Of a stretch of 64,000 nucleotides of DNA, positions 35,570 to 44,700 are shown one piece after another (position 1 is the stretch's first letter; the number at the start of each line of letters is the position of its first letter). A program made the position numbers and the translations under genes. A model generated the notes under the pieces. That model was not told the DNA's origin. It did no database searches and saw nothing but the letters and a program-made list of their open reading frames with translations. The stretch is from Ruminococcus_C sp963590855 (GTDB taxonomy: Bacteria; Bacillota; Clostridia; Oscillospirales; Ruminococcaceae): the NCBI GenBank assembly GCA_963590855.1, contig CAVAQT010000012.1:10105-74104 (forward strand). Direction: 5' to 3'.

Positions 35570-36301
35570 ATGTTTGCACTATATAAAAAGGAATTACAGA
35601 GCTACTTTCTGTCGCCTGTTGCTTATTTTGTCATCGCCTTTTTCATGGCGACATTTTCCCTGACCTTTATCCAGGATATCGGCAACGTCTCTTCATCGAC
35701 GTATACTTTCTCGTTCGCGTCGATCTTTTATGTCAACATCTTCTACTTTATCTTCCTGCTGCCGCTGCTGACCATGCGGACTTTTTCGGAAGAGCGGAAA
35801 AACGGCACAGAGACCCTATTGCTTTCCAGTCCGCTGAATGTCACGCAGATCGTCATGGCAAAGTTTCTTGCCACAGCGACCATCCTGCTGATGATGCTGG
35901 TGTGCTCGCTGTTCTATCCGATCATCACCTCGATCTACGGCCGCGTGATCTGGTCCAGCCTGATCTGTACATACATCGGATTTTTCCTGTTTGGTCTGGT
36001 CTGCATTGCAGTGGGCATCTTCATTTCCTCTCTCACGGAAATGCCGCTGCTGGCGATCCTCATGAGTGAGCTTGCCATGCTCCTGCTGATGCTGATGGAC
36101 AACCTGAGCGTCAACTCGTTCCTCTCCAGCGTTCCGGTGCTGTCCGATGTGCTGAGCTGGTTCTCCAATCAGACGAAGTTTTATGTATTCTCCCAGGGCT
36201 TGATGCGCATTTCTGACCTGTTGGGCTATGTGACAGAAATTGCCGTATTCCTGATCTGGACGATCATTTCCATTGAAAAAAGACGTTGGAGCCGGAGGTA
36301 A
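35570..36301 (+). CDS. ABC transporter permease (GldF-like)
   Basis: A 243-residue integral membrane protein with six predicted transmembrane segments, starting MFALYKKELQSYFLSPVAY, the typical opening of GldF/ABC-2 permeases. The EERKNGTETLLLSSPL segment after the second helix is a family hallmark. GGAGG lies 11 nt upstream; it is 6 nt from the ATPase gene and 6 nt from the next gene. Confidence 0.9.
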   Translation: MFALYKKELQSYFLSPVAYFVIAFFMATFSLTFIQDIGNVSSSTYTFSFASIFYVNIFYFIFLLPLLTMRTFSEERKNGTETLLLSSPLNVTQIVMAKFLATATILLMMLVCSLFYPIITSIYGRVIWSSLICTYIGFFLFGLVCIAVGIFISSLTEMPLLAILMSELAMLLLMLMDNLSVNSFLSSVPVLSDVLSWFSNQTKFYVFSQGLMRISDLLGYVTEIAVFLIWTIISIEKRRWSRR

Positions 36302-36307
36302 GCAGCC

Positions 36308-37783
36308 ATGAGTCAAAACGCAAAAGAAAAACATTTCCGCAACTGGAAGAACACCAAGTTTGCCGGCATGGCATGGATCCTTGCCATCCTGGTACTGGTG
36401 ATCGCCGTTGTGCTCAATATGATCCTGTCCCGCCTGGATTTCAGCTGGGACATCTCCCCCAATAAGCAGTACAGTCTCAGCGCGACCACAGAAAAGTATC
36501 TGGATCAGCTGGACAGCGAGGGAAAGACCGTGGATTTCTATGTGCTGACCACACAGGAAAGCCTGGAAAACGACATGGAATCTCTGACTCTGTACCGCAC
36601 ACTGGAGGCGTATGACGCCCACAAGTCCATCAATCTGATCTGGGTAGACCCGGATACCGACAACGACACCATGGAAAAGATCAACTCGGACAACGCATTC
36701 ACCCTGTCCACCGGTGACATGGTATTCATCTGTGACAATGTGAAAAAACGCGTTCCCGGTTCTTCCATGTACACGACCTATACAGACAGCGACGGCAACA
36801 CCACCGGCGAGGACTTCCAGGGCGAAAACCTCATCACCGGTTCTATCAAGGGTGTGGCAGAGAACGTGACCCCGACAGTATATTTCCTGTCCGGCCACGG
36901 TGAAAAGTCCCTGGATCAGTATACGAAGTTCACCACGAACCTGACCAATTACAACTATGCCGCAAAAGAGCTGAACCTTTCCGAAACGGACGGTGTGCCG
37001 GAGGATGCCGCACTGGTTCTGGTGGCTGCGCCCACAAAGGATATCACCGATGCCGAGACCGAAAAGCTGAATGCATACCTCGACAACGGCGGCAACATCA
37101 GTCTGCTGATGTCCCCCAACGGCGGTACTTTTGCCTATACCAATCTGGAAGGCATCATGAAAAACTATGGTTTCTACATGGACTATGACCGTGTTTCTGA
37201 GACCAACTCCAGCTATCACATTTCCGGTGATCCCTATACGATCCAGTGTGAGCTGAACGAACTGGACGACGACAGCGAAGCCACCGACCTGACTTCGGCA
37301 CTGGTAAACCAGGGACTGTATACCTTTATGCCGGAATCCCGCAGCTTCCGCTACAATGACGAAAGCGGCACCTATACCATTGCGCCGCTGATTACCACCT
37401 ATGACAGCGCCGTCGGCGAACCCTATGGTGGCACCAGTGATGACCCGGAGGAAGAAAGCGGTCAGCTGCTGTTGGCGGCACACTCCACCAGTCCGGGAAG
37501 AAACAACTCCAAGATGGTCGTTTTCGGCAACGCAGAGTTTATCGATGATGAACACGTCAGCGACGATACCGTGATCGTTCCGGTATATCTGTACCTGAGC
37601 ACCATCAGCTGGATGTACAACAGCGACATCGACATGGACATTTCTACCAAGTCCACCACAAACGACTATATCTCCCTGCAGGATGCCGGCTTTGCAAAAG
37701 GCCTGATGGTCGTCCTCACTGTGATCCCCATCGCCATCATGGCTGTGGGCGTCGGCGTATGGATCAAGCGCCGCAATTCGTGA
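36308..37783 (+). CDS. GldG-like ABC accessory membrane protein
   Basis: A 491-residue protein with one transmembrane segment near each end (about residues 20-42 and 465-485) and a large extracellular region. VYFLSGHGEKSLDQ is the characteristic motif of the GldG / ABC_transp_aux family. The soluble part probably resembles the periplasmic domain of GldG and IFT52-like folds. It follows the permease closely behind GGAGGT and completes a GldA-F-G set. Confidence 0.88.
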   Translation: MSQNAKEKHFRNWKNTKFAGMAWILAILVLVIAVVLNMILSRLDFSWDISPNKQYSLSATTEKYLDQLDSEGKTVDFYVLTTQESLENDMESLTLYRTLEAYDAHKSINLIWVDPDTDNDTMEKINSDNAFTLSTGDMVFICDNVKKRVPGSSMYTTYTDSDGNTTGEDFQGENLITGSIKGVAENVTPTVYFLSGHGEKSLDQYTKFTTNLTNYNYAAKELNLSETDGVPEDAALVLVAAPTKDITDAETEKLNAYLDNGGNISLLMSPNGGTFAYTNLEGIMKNYGFYMDYDRVSETNSSYHISGDPYTIQCELNELDDDSEATDLTSALVNQGLYTFMPESRSFRYNDESGTYTIAPLITTYDSAVGEPYGGTSDDPEEESGQLLLAAHSTSPGRNNSKMVVFGNAEFIDDEHVSDDTVIVPVYLYLSTISWMYNSDIDMDISTKSTTNDYISLQDAGFAKGLMVVLTVIPIAIMAVGVGVWIKRRNS

Positions 37784-37805
37784 TCCGTCCGGAGGAGGCA
37801 GCAGC

Positions 37806-39251
37806 ATGAAAAGACAACTCATTATCGGACTGATCCTGGTGGTTCTCATCGGCGTATGCTTTGGCGCGTATTTCGGCGTAGACGCTTATCAAAAAAAGAA
37901 AGCGGAAAAGGCTGCCGAAGAAGCCGCTGCACTTCAGCTGAGTGACTTTCAGTCTGATGACGTGACGAAGCTGGTACTGCATACACCAGATCTGGATTAT
38001 ACCATTGAAAAGAATACCAGCGATGACGACGGCGATTCCTGGCTCGTCACCAGCGGCGATGAACTGCACATCAACACCTATTACATTGATGCGCTCTGCA
38101 CCTACGGATGCAGCCTGACCGCCACAAAGGATCTCGGCACGGCAGATGCGGACAAGCTGGAGACCTACGGGCTTTCTGATCCGGTATCCATCACCTACTA
38201 CACCAGTGACGCAGACAAGCCGGAAAAGACACTCTACATCGGCAAGCAGAATCCCACCAAGGAAAGCTTCTATGTGATGCATGACGATGACGATCATGTC
38301 TACCTGGCAGATGCCAACACCACCGGTTATCTCTATGTCACAAAGACGCAGCTCCGCTATCGCTATCTCATGGATGACAAGACCTCTGATATCACACAGA
38401 TCTCTTTGGAGCGGGATGGTCAGACGATCTATAACTTCTCCAAAACAGACGACAATGCGGACTGGAAAATGACAGATCCCATTGAAACGCCCATCGGCGT
38501 CAACAATGCAAACCTCTCCTCCACCTTCATCAGCTTGCAGCAGCTGGAGGCGGACGACTTCGGAGACAGCGATGTGACACCGGACAAGTATGCAGAATAC
38601 GGCTTCGATGAGCCGGCATACCGCTTCCAATTCACCCAGTCCACCGGAGAGACCACGACGCTTCTGGTCGGCGAATATGATCCGCTCACCACATCGTACA
38701 TCAAGTGTCTCCATGTGGAAACCAACGAGATCCTGGTCTTTGATTCCTCTTATCTCAGCTTCTTACAGGCAGATGCCACAAGCTATATGGTAAGCAATGT
38801 CTACAAGCAGGGCATTGAAAACGTCTCCGAGCTCACCATGCAGTATCACGGTTCGTTCAACGACAAGACAGTGGATATCGACAGCAGCTTCACCATAGAC
38901 GATGCAAACAGCAGCTATACCTTTGACGGAACTGCGATCCATGCCGACGATACCGCATTGGCAGCATTCAAGACCTTCTACACCGCTGTTTCTGAGCTGT
39001 CCTATGAGTCTCTGGAAGCAGATGCACAAGCACCGGCGGACACCGATCCGGCACTGCGTCTGACGTACACCTTGCTGGACGGCAGCACACACACGGTGGA
39101 ACTGGTCAAGCGGGATGACACCACCTACTGGGCATTCATCGACGGGGAATTTACCCATGCTGTGGTACGGCAGCGTGCACTCAGCGGCGAAAACAAGCTC
39201 CTGGAAGCGTATACCGCACTGCAAAAGGCAGCTGCATCTGCGGCTTCGTAA
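37806..39251 (+). CDS. DUF4340-family lipid-anchored or membrane-anchored protein
   Basis: A 481-residue protein with a single N-terminal transmembrane segment (about residues 5-25), a short Lys/Glu/Ala-rich stretch, and a large exported region built of repeated DUF4340-like sub-domains. Recurring patterns YGLSDP, YGFDEP and PEKTLYIGKQNP / TTTLLVGEYDP indicate internal duplication. DUF4340 genes regularly follow gldG-like genes in Firmicutes, so it probably belongs to the same envelope complex. Function unknown. GGAGGAGG lies upstream of the ATG. Confidence 0.85.
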   Translation: MKRQLIIGLILVVLIGVCFGAYFGVDAYQKKKAEKAAEEAAALQLSDFQSDDVTKLVLHTPDLDYTIEKNTSDDDGDSWLVTSGDELHINTYYIDALCTYGCSLTATKDLGTADADKLETYGLSDPVSITYYTSDADKPEKTLYIGKQNPTKESFYVMHDDDDHVYLADANTTGYLYVTKTQLRYRYLMDDKTSDITQISLERDGQTIYNFSKTDDNADWKMTDPIETPIGVNNANLSSTFISLQQLEADDFGDSDVTPDKYAEYGFDEPAYRFQFTQSTGETTTLLVGEYDPLTTSYIKCLHVETNEILVFDSSYLSFLQADATSYMVSNVYKQGIENVSELTMQYHGSFNDKTVDIDSSFTIDDANSSYTFDGTAIHADDTALAAFKTFYTAVSELSYESLEADAQAPADTDPALRLTYTLLDGSTHTVELVKRDDTTYWAFIDGEFTHAVVRQRALSGENKLLEAYTALQKAAASAAS

Positions 39252-39279
39252 CACAATTCCAACAAAGCCATACAAAAAA

Positions 39280-39308
39280 GAGATACCGAAAGCGGTGTCT
39301 CTTTTTTT
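39280..39308 (+). terminator. Terminator of the ABC/DUF4340 operon
   Basis: GAGATACCG / CGGTGTCTC hairpin (one G-T pair) with a 4-nt loop followed by TTTTTTT. Confidence 0.85.
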
Positions 39309-39371
39309 ATGCTAAAACGGCTTTCTCCGGCGTTTCGGATGGGGAAATGCATGAAGAATTCTTAAAATCCA

Positions 39372-39400
39372 TTGACAAAACACAAAAAATGGATTATAAT
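39372..39400 (+). promoter_or_regulatory. Strong sigma-A promoter of the D,D-carboxypeptidase gene
   Basis: TTGACA, 17-bp spacer, TATAAT; start near 39407, leaving a leader of about 55 nt. Confidence 0.85.
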
Positions 39401-39461
39401 TGTAGAGTGCATATTATCGATAAGATGCAGCATACAGATTGATTTTACACGAGGTGCAGCA

Positions 39462-40589
39462 ATGAAAGTTCGCAGAAAAAGAAAGCACGGCAATACAAAA
39501 CTCTGGATCAATACGACCATCGGCGTCCTTTGCGGATTTATCGTGATCGTATTCGTGATCGTTCTTCTGACACAGACCGGAAAACCGAAGGTACAGACGC
39601 AGATCCCCACCGCAGCTGGCGCACAGACTGCGACAACCGAAGCGACAGAACCGACAACAGAAGCATCCACAGAGCCGCCTGCCCTGCTGACCTATCCGTC
39701 AGCCGCAGAGAATCTGACTGAACTGACGGCTGCAAACCTCTCCAGCGAACATGCTGTCCTCCTGGATGTGGACGACAACACCATCCTGGCGCAGCGTGAC
39801 CCGGATGCGAAAATCTATCCGGCATCTATGACCAAGATCATGACCCTGCTGGTAGCAGCTGAAAATATCGAAAACATGGATGACACCTTTACCATGACAT
39901 ATGACATCATTGCACCGCTCATTGACGCAGAGGCTTCCCGTGCCGGATTTGAAGAGGGCGAGACCGTACCGCTGAAAGACCTGATGTACGGCATTGCACT
40001 GCCGTCCGGCGCAGATGCCACAACCGCCATTGCGATCTACATCAGCGGCTCGGAGGATGAGTTTGTCAAGCTGATGAATGCCAAGGCAGAAGAACTGGGA
40101 CTGGAAAACACCCACTTCACCAATGCCAGCGGTCTGTATGACCCGAACCACTACAGCACAACGACCGATATCGCCATGCTCATGAGCGCTGTGATGGAAA
40201 ACGATACCTGCCGGGAGATCCTGGGCACCTATCAGTATACCACATCCGTGACAGAGCAGCACCCGGAAGGCATTCCTCTGGAAAGCACCATGTTCAGCCG
40301 GATGTACGGCAATGAAGTCACCGGAATCACCATCGAAGCCGGAAAGACCGGCTATACCGATGAAGCCGGACACTGCCTGGTCAGCTATGCCACCGACACA
40401 GAGGGCAAACACTTCATTGCAGTCACCGCAAAAGGCCCTACCTACTGGCGCGCCGTTTTTGACACCTTCGCATTATACGGACTGATCCACGACGGCTATC
40501 CTATGCCCACCGATCTGGAAACACAGCAGACAGACGAAAACGGCTCTGTGGTCGATCCCACAGAAACCGCTGCTGTTCCGGCTGCATAA
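39462..40589 (+). CDS. D-alanyl-D-alanine carboxypeptidase family protein (S11)
   Basis: A 375-residue membrane-anchored penicillin-binding-protein-like peptidase that trims the terminal D-Ala of peptidoglycan stem peptides. It has one transmembrane segment (about residues 14-36), a Thr/Glu-rich linker, the S-x-x-K box in PASMTKIMT near 122 and the KTG box in AGKTGYTDEAG near 294. The middle S-x-N box reads S-G-A (LPSGADA near 181), a deviation from the S-G-N of the other S11 protein in this window. The chosen ATG follows GAGG; the ORF upstream of it spans the promoter. Confidence 0.88.
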   Translation: MKVRRKRKHGNTKLWINTTIGVLCGFIVIVFVIVLLTQTGKPKVQTQIPTAAGAQTATTEATEPTTEASTEPPALLTYPSAAENLTELTAANLSSEHAVLLDVDDNTILAQRDPDAKIYPASMTKIMTLLVAAENIENMDDTFTMTYDIIAPLIDAEASRAGFEEGETVPLKDLMYGIALPSGADATTAIAIYISGSEDEFVKLMNAKAEELGLENTHFTNASGLYDPNHYSTTTDIAMLMSAVMENDTCREILGTYQYTTSVTEQHPEGIPLESTMFSRMYGNEVTGITIEAGKTGYTDEAGHCLVSYATDTEGKHFIAVTAKGPTYWRAVFDTFALYGLIHDGYPMPTDLETQQTDENGSVVDPTETAAVPAA

Positions 40590-40634
40590 AAGCCGATTCC
40601 GCTAAATTATAGGAAAGGAGGCTGGTTCCCTGTC

Positions 40635-41651
40635 ATGAGCAAACGGAAACAGAGACACCTCAGTCCTGCCGGTTTTCTCCTCGCACTTGTTCTGGTGATC
40701 GTCGCCATATTTGTATTGGATTATGGATATCGCCTCTTTTTCCAGAACAAGGAAGAGCACATTATCGGAACCGGCGGATTTTCCCCCACTTCATCTGCTT
40801 CAGAGGATTCCTCTGCCAGAGGAGACGGCACACCCGATGCCTCGGAAGCAGCCACCACACAGCCCAGCGGCACGCTGTTACAGCTGACCGCCGCGGACAT
40901 GGCAAACGGCCCGCTGATCCTGGTGGATGCATCCCATCCTTACAGCGGCACAACTGCATGGACGGACTTTTCTGCGGTGACCGATACCAACGTAAAAACA
41001 CGCAGCACCACGCTCCAGATGCAGTCCGAGTGCATCCAGCCCCTCAGTGAGTTGATGGATGCCTATGCTGCTGCAAACGGCTATGCCAATTTGCAGATCT
41101 ACAGCACCCTGGATACCACATTGGACAGCAGCTCGATCTATACCAACGTCCTCCCCGACCGCAGCAGCGGTTATGGCTTCGACATCGGACTGATAACCAG
41201 CACCGGCGAAGTCGTCCCCTATATCACCAAGCGCAACGAGTGGATGGTGACGAACGCATGGCAGTACGGCTTTGTTCTGCGCTATCCCAGCGACAAGACA
41301 GAAACCACCGGCACAGCTTATGCGCCCCACCACTTCCGCTATGTGGGAAAGCTGCATGCTGCCATCATGCAGGAGAACAACTTTACCCTGGAAGAATATC
41401 TCACCTATCTGCAAAGCTATACCATCACTTCCGGCGGTCTGAACTATTCTGACGGAACGCAGTCCTATACGATTTACTATGTGCCGGCAGATGCCAGCGG
41501 TACCACATCGGTTTCTCTGCCGGAAAATGCAGTTTATACCGTATCCGGCGACAACCAAAGCGGATTTATCATTACGCTCACCAACGGCGCAGCTTCCACA
41601 GAAGCCGCAACCGACTCTGCCGCGGCAGAAACCACCGCCGCCGGCTATTGA
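40635..41651 (+). CDS. VanY-like (M15) protein, probably catalytically inactive
   Basis: A 338-residue protein with one N-terminal transmembrane segment (about residues 11-33), a Ser/Ala/Thr-rich linker, a VanY-like D,D-carboxypeptidase domain (about 85-255) and a C-terminal region of about 80 residues. The fold signature is clear in LILVDASHPYSG and NAWQYGFVLRYPSDK. The zinc motif S-x-H-x-x-G-x-A-x-D reads PDRSSGYGFD (His replaced by Arg) and the E-P-W-H-Y motif reads APHHFRYVG (catalytic Glu replaced by Ala). It follows the S11 gene by 45 nt, so the two are probably co-transcribed. Alternative: a substrate-binding or regulatory role. Confidence 0.78.
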   Translation: MSKRKQRHLSPAGFLLALVLVIVAIFVLDYGYRLFFQNKEEHIIGTGGFSPTSSASEDSSARGDGTPDASEAATTQPSGTLLQLTAADMANGPLILVDASHPYSGTTAWTDFSAVTDTNVKTRSTTLQMQSECIQPLSELMDAYAAANGYANLQIYSTLDTTLDSSSIYTNVLPDRSSGYGFDIGLITSTGEVVPYITKRNEWMVTNAWQYGFVLRYPSDKTETTGTAYAPHHFRYVGKLHAAIMQENNFTLEEYLTYLQSYTITSGGLNYSDGTQSYTIYYVPADASGTTSVSLPENAVYTVSGDNQSGFIITLTNGAASTEAATDSAAAETTAAGY

Positions 41652-41673
41652 TCCTGTCACACAACAGATATTG

Positions 41674-41711
41674 AAAACGCCCGAAGCAATTTCCTGCTTC
41701 GGGCGTTTTTT
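41674..41711. terminator. Bidirectional terminator between VanY-like and LRR genes
   Basis: AAAACGCCCGAAGCA and its perfect complement around a 6-nt loop, with T residues on the right and A residues on the left, placed between converging genes ending at 41651 and 41746. Confidence 0.88.
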
Positions 41712-41745
41712 GCAGCATCGCACAAGTAATCGATGAGAGCATGCT

Positions 41746-44700
41746 TTAATTTACAGTGCCGTTAATGATGTCCGACCAGGTGACATCCTTTCCGATGCTG
41801 ATCTGTGCGGCGTAGTTCAGAATGTAGACCGCATCCTTTGAGTCAATGGTGTTGTCTCCGTTGACATCTACCAACAGAAGCAGCCAACGGTTGATTCTGG
41901 GGTCAGAGTTTAATACCACATCCTCCATGCCCACAGAGAGCCGTGCGGTGTACACCAGAACGGCGGCGGCATCCTGAGAGTTGACCTCGCCGTCCATATT
42001 GGCATCTCCGCGCAGACGCGGCAGCGGCTGTGTTGTCGAGGTATCACTGGTGGTAGTTGTTGCAGACGATGCCGTGGTGGATGTTGTCGTTGTTCCAGAG
42101 GAAACTGTGGTTGCAGAAGTTACAGAAGCGGTGGTCGTCGTTTCACTGGTGACCGAAACAGTCTGTGTCTCTGTCGTTGTACTTTCGGTAGTGCTGGTCT
42201 CGGTGGTCACAGTCGTAGTTTCTGTGGTGGTTTCCATAGTCGTCGTGGTCGTTATAGCCGAAGTCGTTGTTGTGGTGGTCGTCATTTCGGTCTCTGTCGT
42301 AGTCGTTGTGGTCGTGGTTGTTGTGGTGGTAAGAGTCGTTTGTTTGGTATAAGTCGGATGTGTTACGGTTGTCGCAGATGTTTCTGTAGTGGTCTCAGAA
42401 GCCGTCGTGGTTTCTGTCGTCTCAGTCTCTGTAGTGGTGCTTTTGGTCGCAGAAGTCATCGTTTCGGATGTTGTGGTCGAGGTTGTTTCCGTTGTTGTGG
42501 TAGTCTCTTCCGTCGTGGTGGTAATGATCTTTTCTTTTGCCGAGACGGTGATCGTTCCGGTGCACGCCGTATAGTTCTGGCTGTCTGCCGGTGCAAAGCG
42601 CCATTGCAGGACGTTCTCCCCTGCCTTTAAGGTATCCGACTGGCCATCCGCCCAGACCAGCACACCGTCTATGCTGCCTTCTGCGGCACGAATTGCCGGA
42701 AGGCTGTCGCCCTCGGTATATTCAGCATTCACATCCCAAACAACATCGATCTTTGGCACAGCCTTTTCGATCTCGAACAGATAGGTAGTGCTGCCCTGCC
42801 AAATCTGCGAGCCAGCCGCCGTAATGGTGATCGTTCCGACACCGGCGTTGATGTTATCCGTATAAGAAAGGGTATAGTCCTGTCCCTCTTTCAGAACCAT
42901 TTCTCCTAGCTGCACTGTCAGACCGGGCTGCTGCGGCTGTCCGTTATAGACAATGGCATCCTCTGAAGTAAGCGTCAGCTTTGCCGCCGCCATCGGAACG
43001 CTTTTCGCCCGAACGGAGAACACCGCATTCACTTTGTCGTTTCCGGTTTGAAAAGCATAGGTGACCGGCTGCAGCGGATCGGTGAAACAGATCTTCTTTC
43101 CCTGCATGCTGCCGTTTTTCCAGTCGGAAGTCCGGTTGCTGTAGAACAGATTCCAGCCAAGAGTGTCCACATAGAGTGTACCGTCCGCTGCCAGAACTGC
43201 GTCCTGCAAAATCACGCAGTTTTCCAGATCGCAAGTTGTCATAGGTGCATCCGCAGACAGATATAGTGCATAGAGCGGATTGCTTCCGGCAGAAAGCGTA
43301 TCCAATTGGGAAAGTGTTGTTATAGACAGCACAGACAGCCGGTTTTCTGCACAGTCCAGTTCCTTCAGCTGGATCTTGGAATAGAGATCCAGGCTTGTGA
43401 GTAAGTTATTGCTGCAAAGCAGGGTGTTCAGCACAGTGCCGCCCACCGTCAGTGTCTCCAGGGAATTGTCCCGGCAGTCTACGGTTTCCAACTGCCAGCA
43501 GGCAGCAGCGTTCAGCGTAGTCAGAGCATTCTGGTCGCAAACCAGTTCTTTCAGCTTTGTGTTTTTCTGGAGAGAAAGCGTTGTCAGTGCGTTTTCGCCG
43601 CAGTCCAGCAGCAGCAGTTCCGGCAGCCCGGACACATTCAGCATCGTCCACTGCATCCGCCGGCAGCGCAGCTCTGTCAGCTGCGGCAGTGCAGAAAGGT
43701 TCGGCTGTGACATTCCGGCATTGCCGCTGCAATTCAGCGACAGCAGTCCGGCAGGCAGTTCCGGCAGTCTGGCAAGCGCATTGTCGGAACAATCCAGCGC
43801 AGTCAGATTCGGGAAATAGGACAGCCCGGTCAGGTCTGCGATCCCCAGTCCCGAGAGGTTCAGCTCCGTCACATCCGCCTGCTCTGAGGTTTGCAGCAGA
43901 CCGTCACTATTCCGATCCAGTGTGTTTTTCACATACTGCCGGAATGCCGCATCCGGGAAAGCGGTCTCATCAATTGCCACTGCTTCCTCTTCCGCCGGGA
44001 CAGGCGCAAATGTAAATGTCACCACAAGCCCCGGATCTGCCGCATCTACCTGATACTGATACTTCACCTCCTGCTGCGGGTCAGAGATCGTCAGAATGTT
44101 TCCGGTGCAGGTACCGTTGCTCCATCCGTCTGCCAAAATACGTTCCGGCAGGAATGTCTCAGAAAGCGATGTCAGATCCAGTTTTCCCACAGCGGAGACT
44201 GCAACCACGCGGCGGTTTTCTTCTGCACGCAGCTGATTTAAGCGGTTCAGCCCGGTGACATCCAATGCGATCAGCTGATTCTTTCCGCAGGAGAGCCGCG
44301 TCAGCTGTGTCAGCATAGAAACATCCAGAGACTGCAGCTGATTGCTGCTGCAATCCAATTCCAGAAGCGCCGTGTTCTGTTCCAGATGCAGCGCGGCGAG
44401 CAAATTGCTGCTGCAATTGAAAATGGTCAGCTGCTGCAAGTCATCGGTTTCCAGTTCCGTCAGCAGATTGCCGGAACAATCCAGAGAAGTCAGCGCAGTG
44501 CAGTTGGAAAGTGACAGGGCAGTCAGTTGATTTCCGGCACAGTTCAGCAGCTGCAATGCCCCATGATAAGGCAGATACAAGGTCTCCAACGCATTGTTTT
44601 CACAGTGCAGCGTCTCCAATGCGGAAAGGGAGAACAGCGAGAGCGTTTTCAGCTGATTTCCGGCACAGTTCAGCGCAGTCAGATCGGTGAAATATGCCGC

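Noticed and set aside
35816..37849. 677-codon open frame antisense to the GldF/GldG-like genes
   Set aside because: The opposite strand encodes well-conserved families with ribosome sites; this frame shows no domain.
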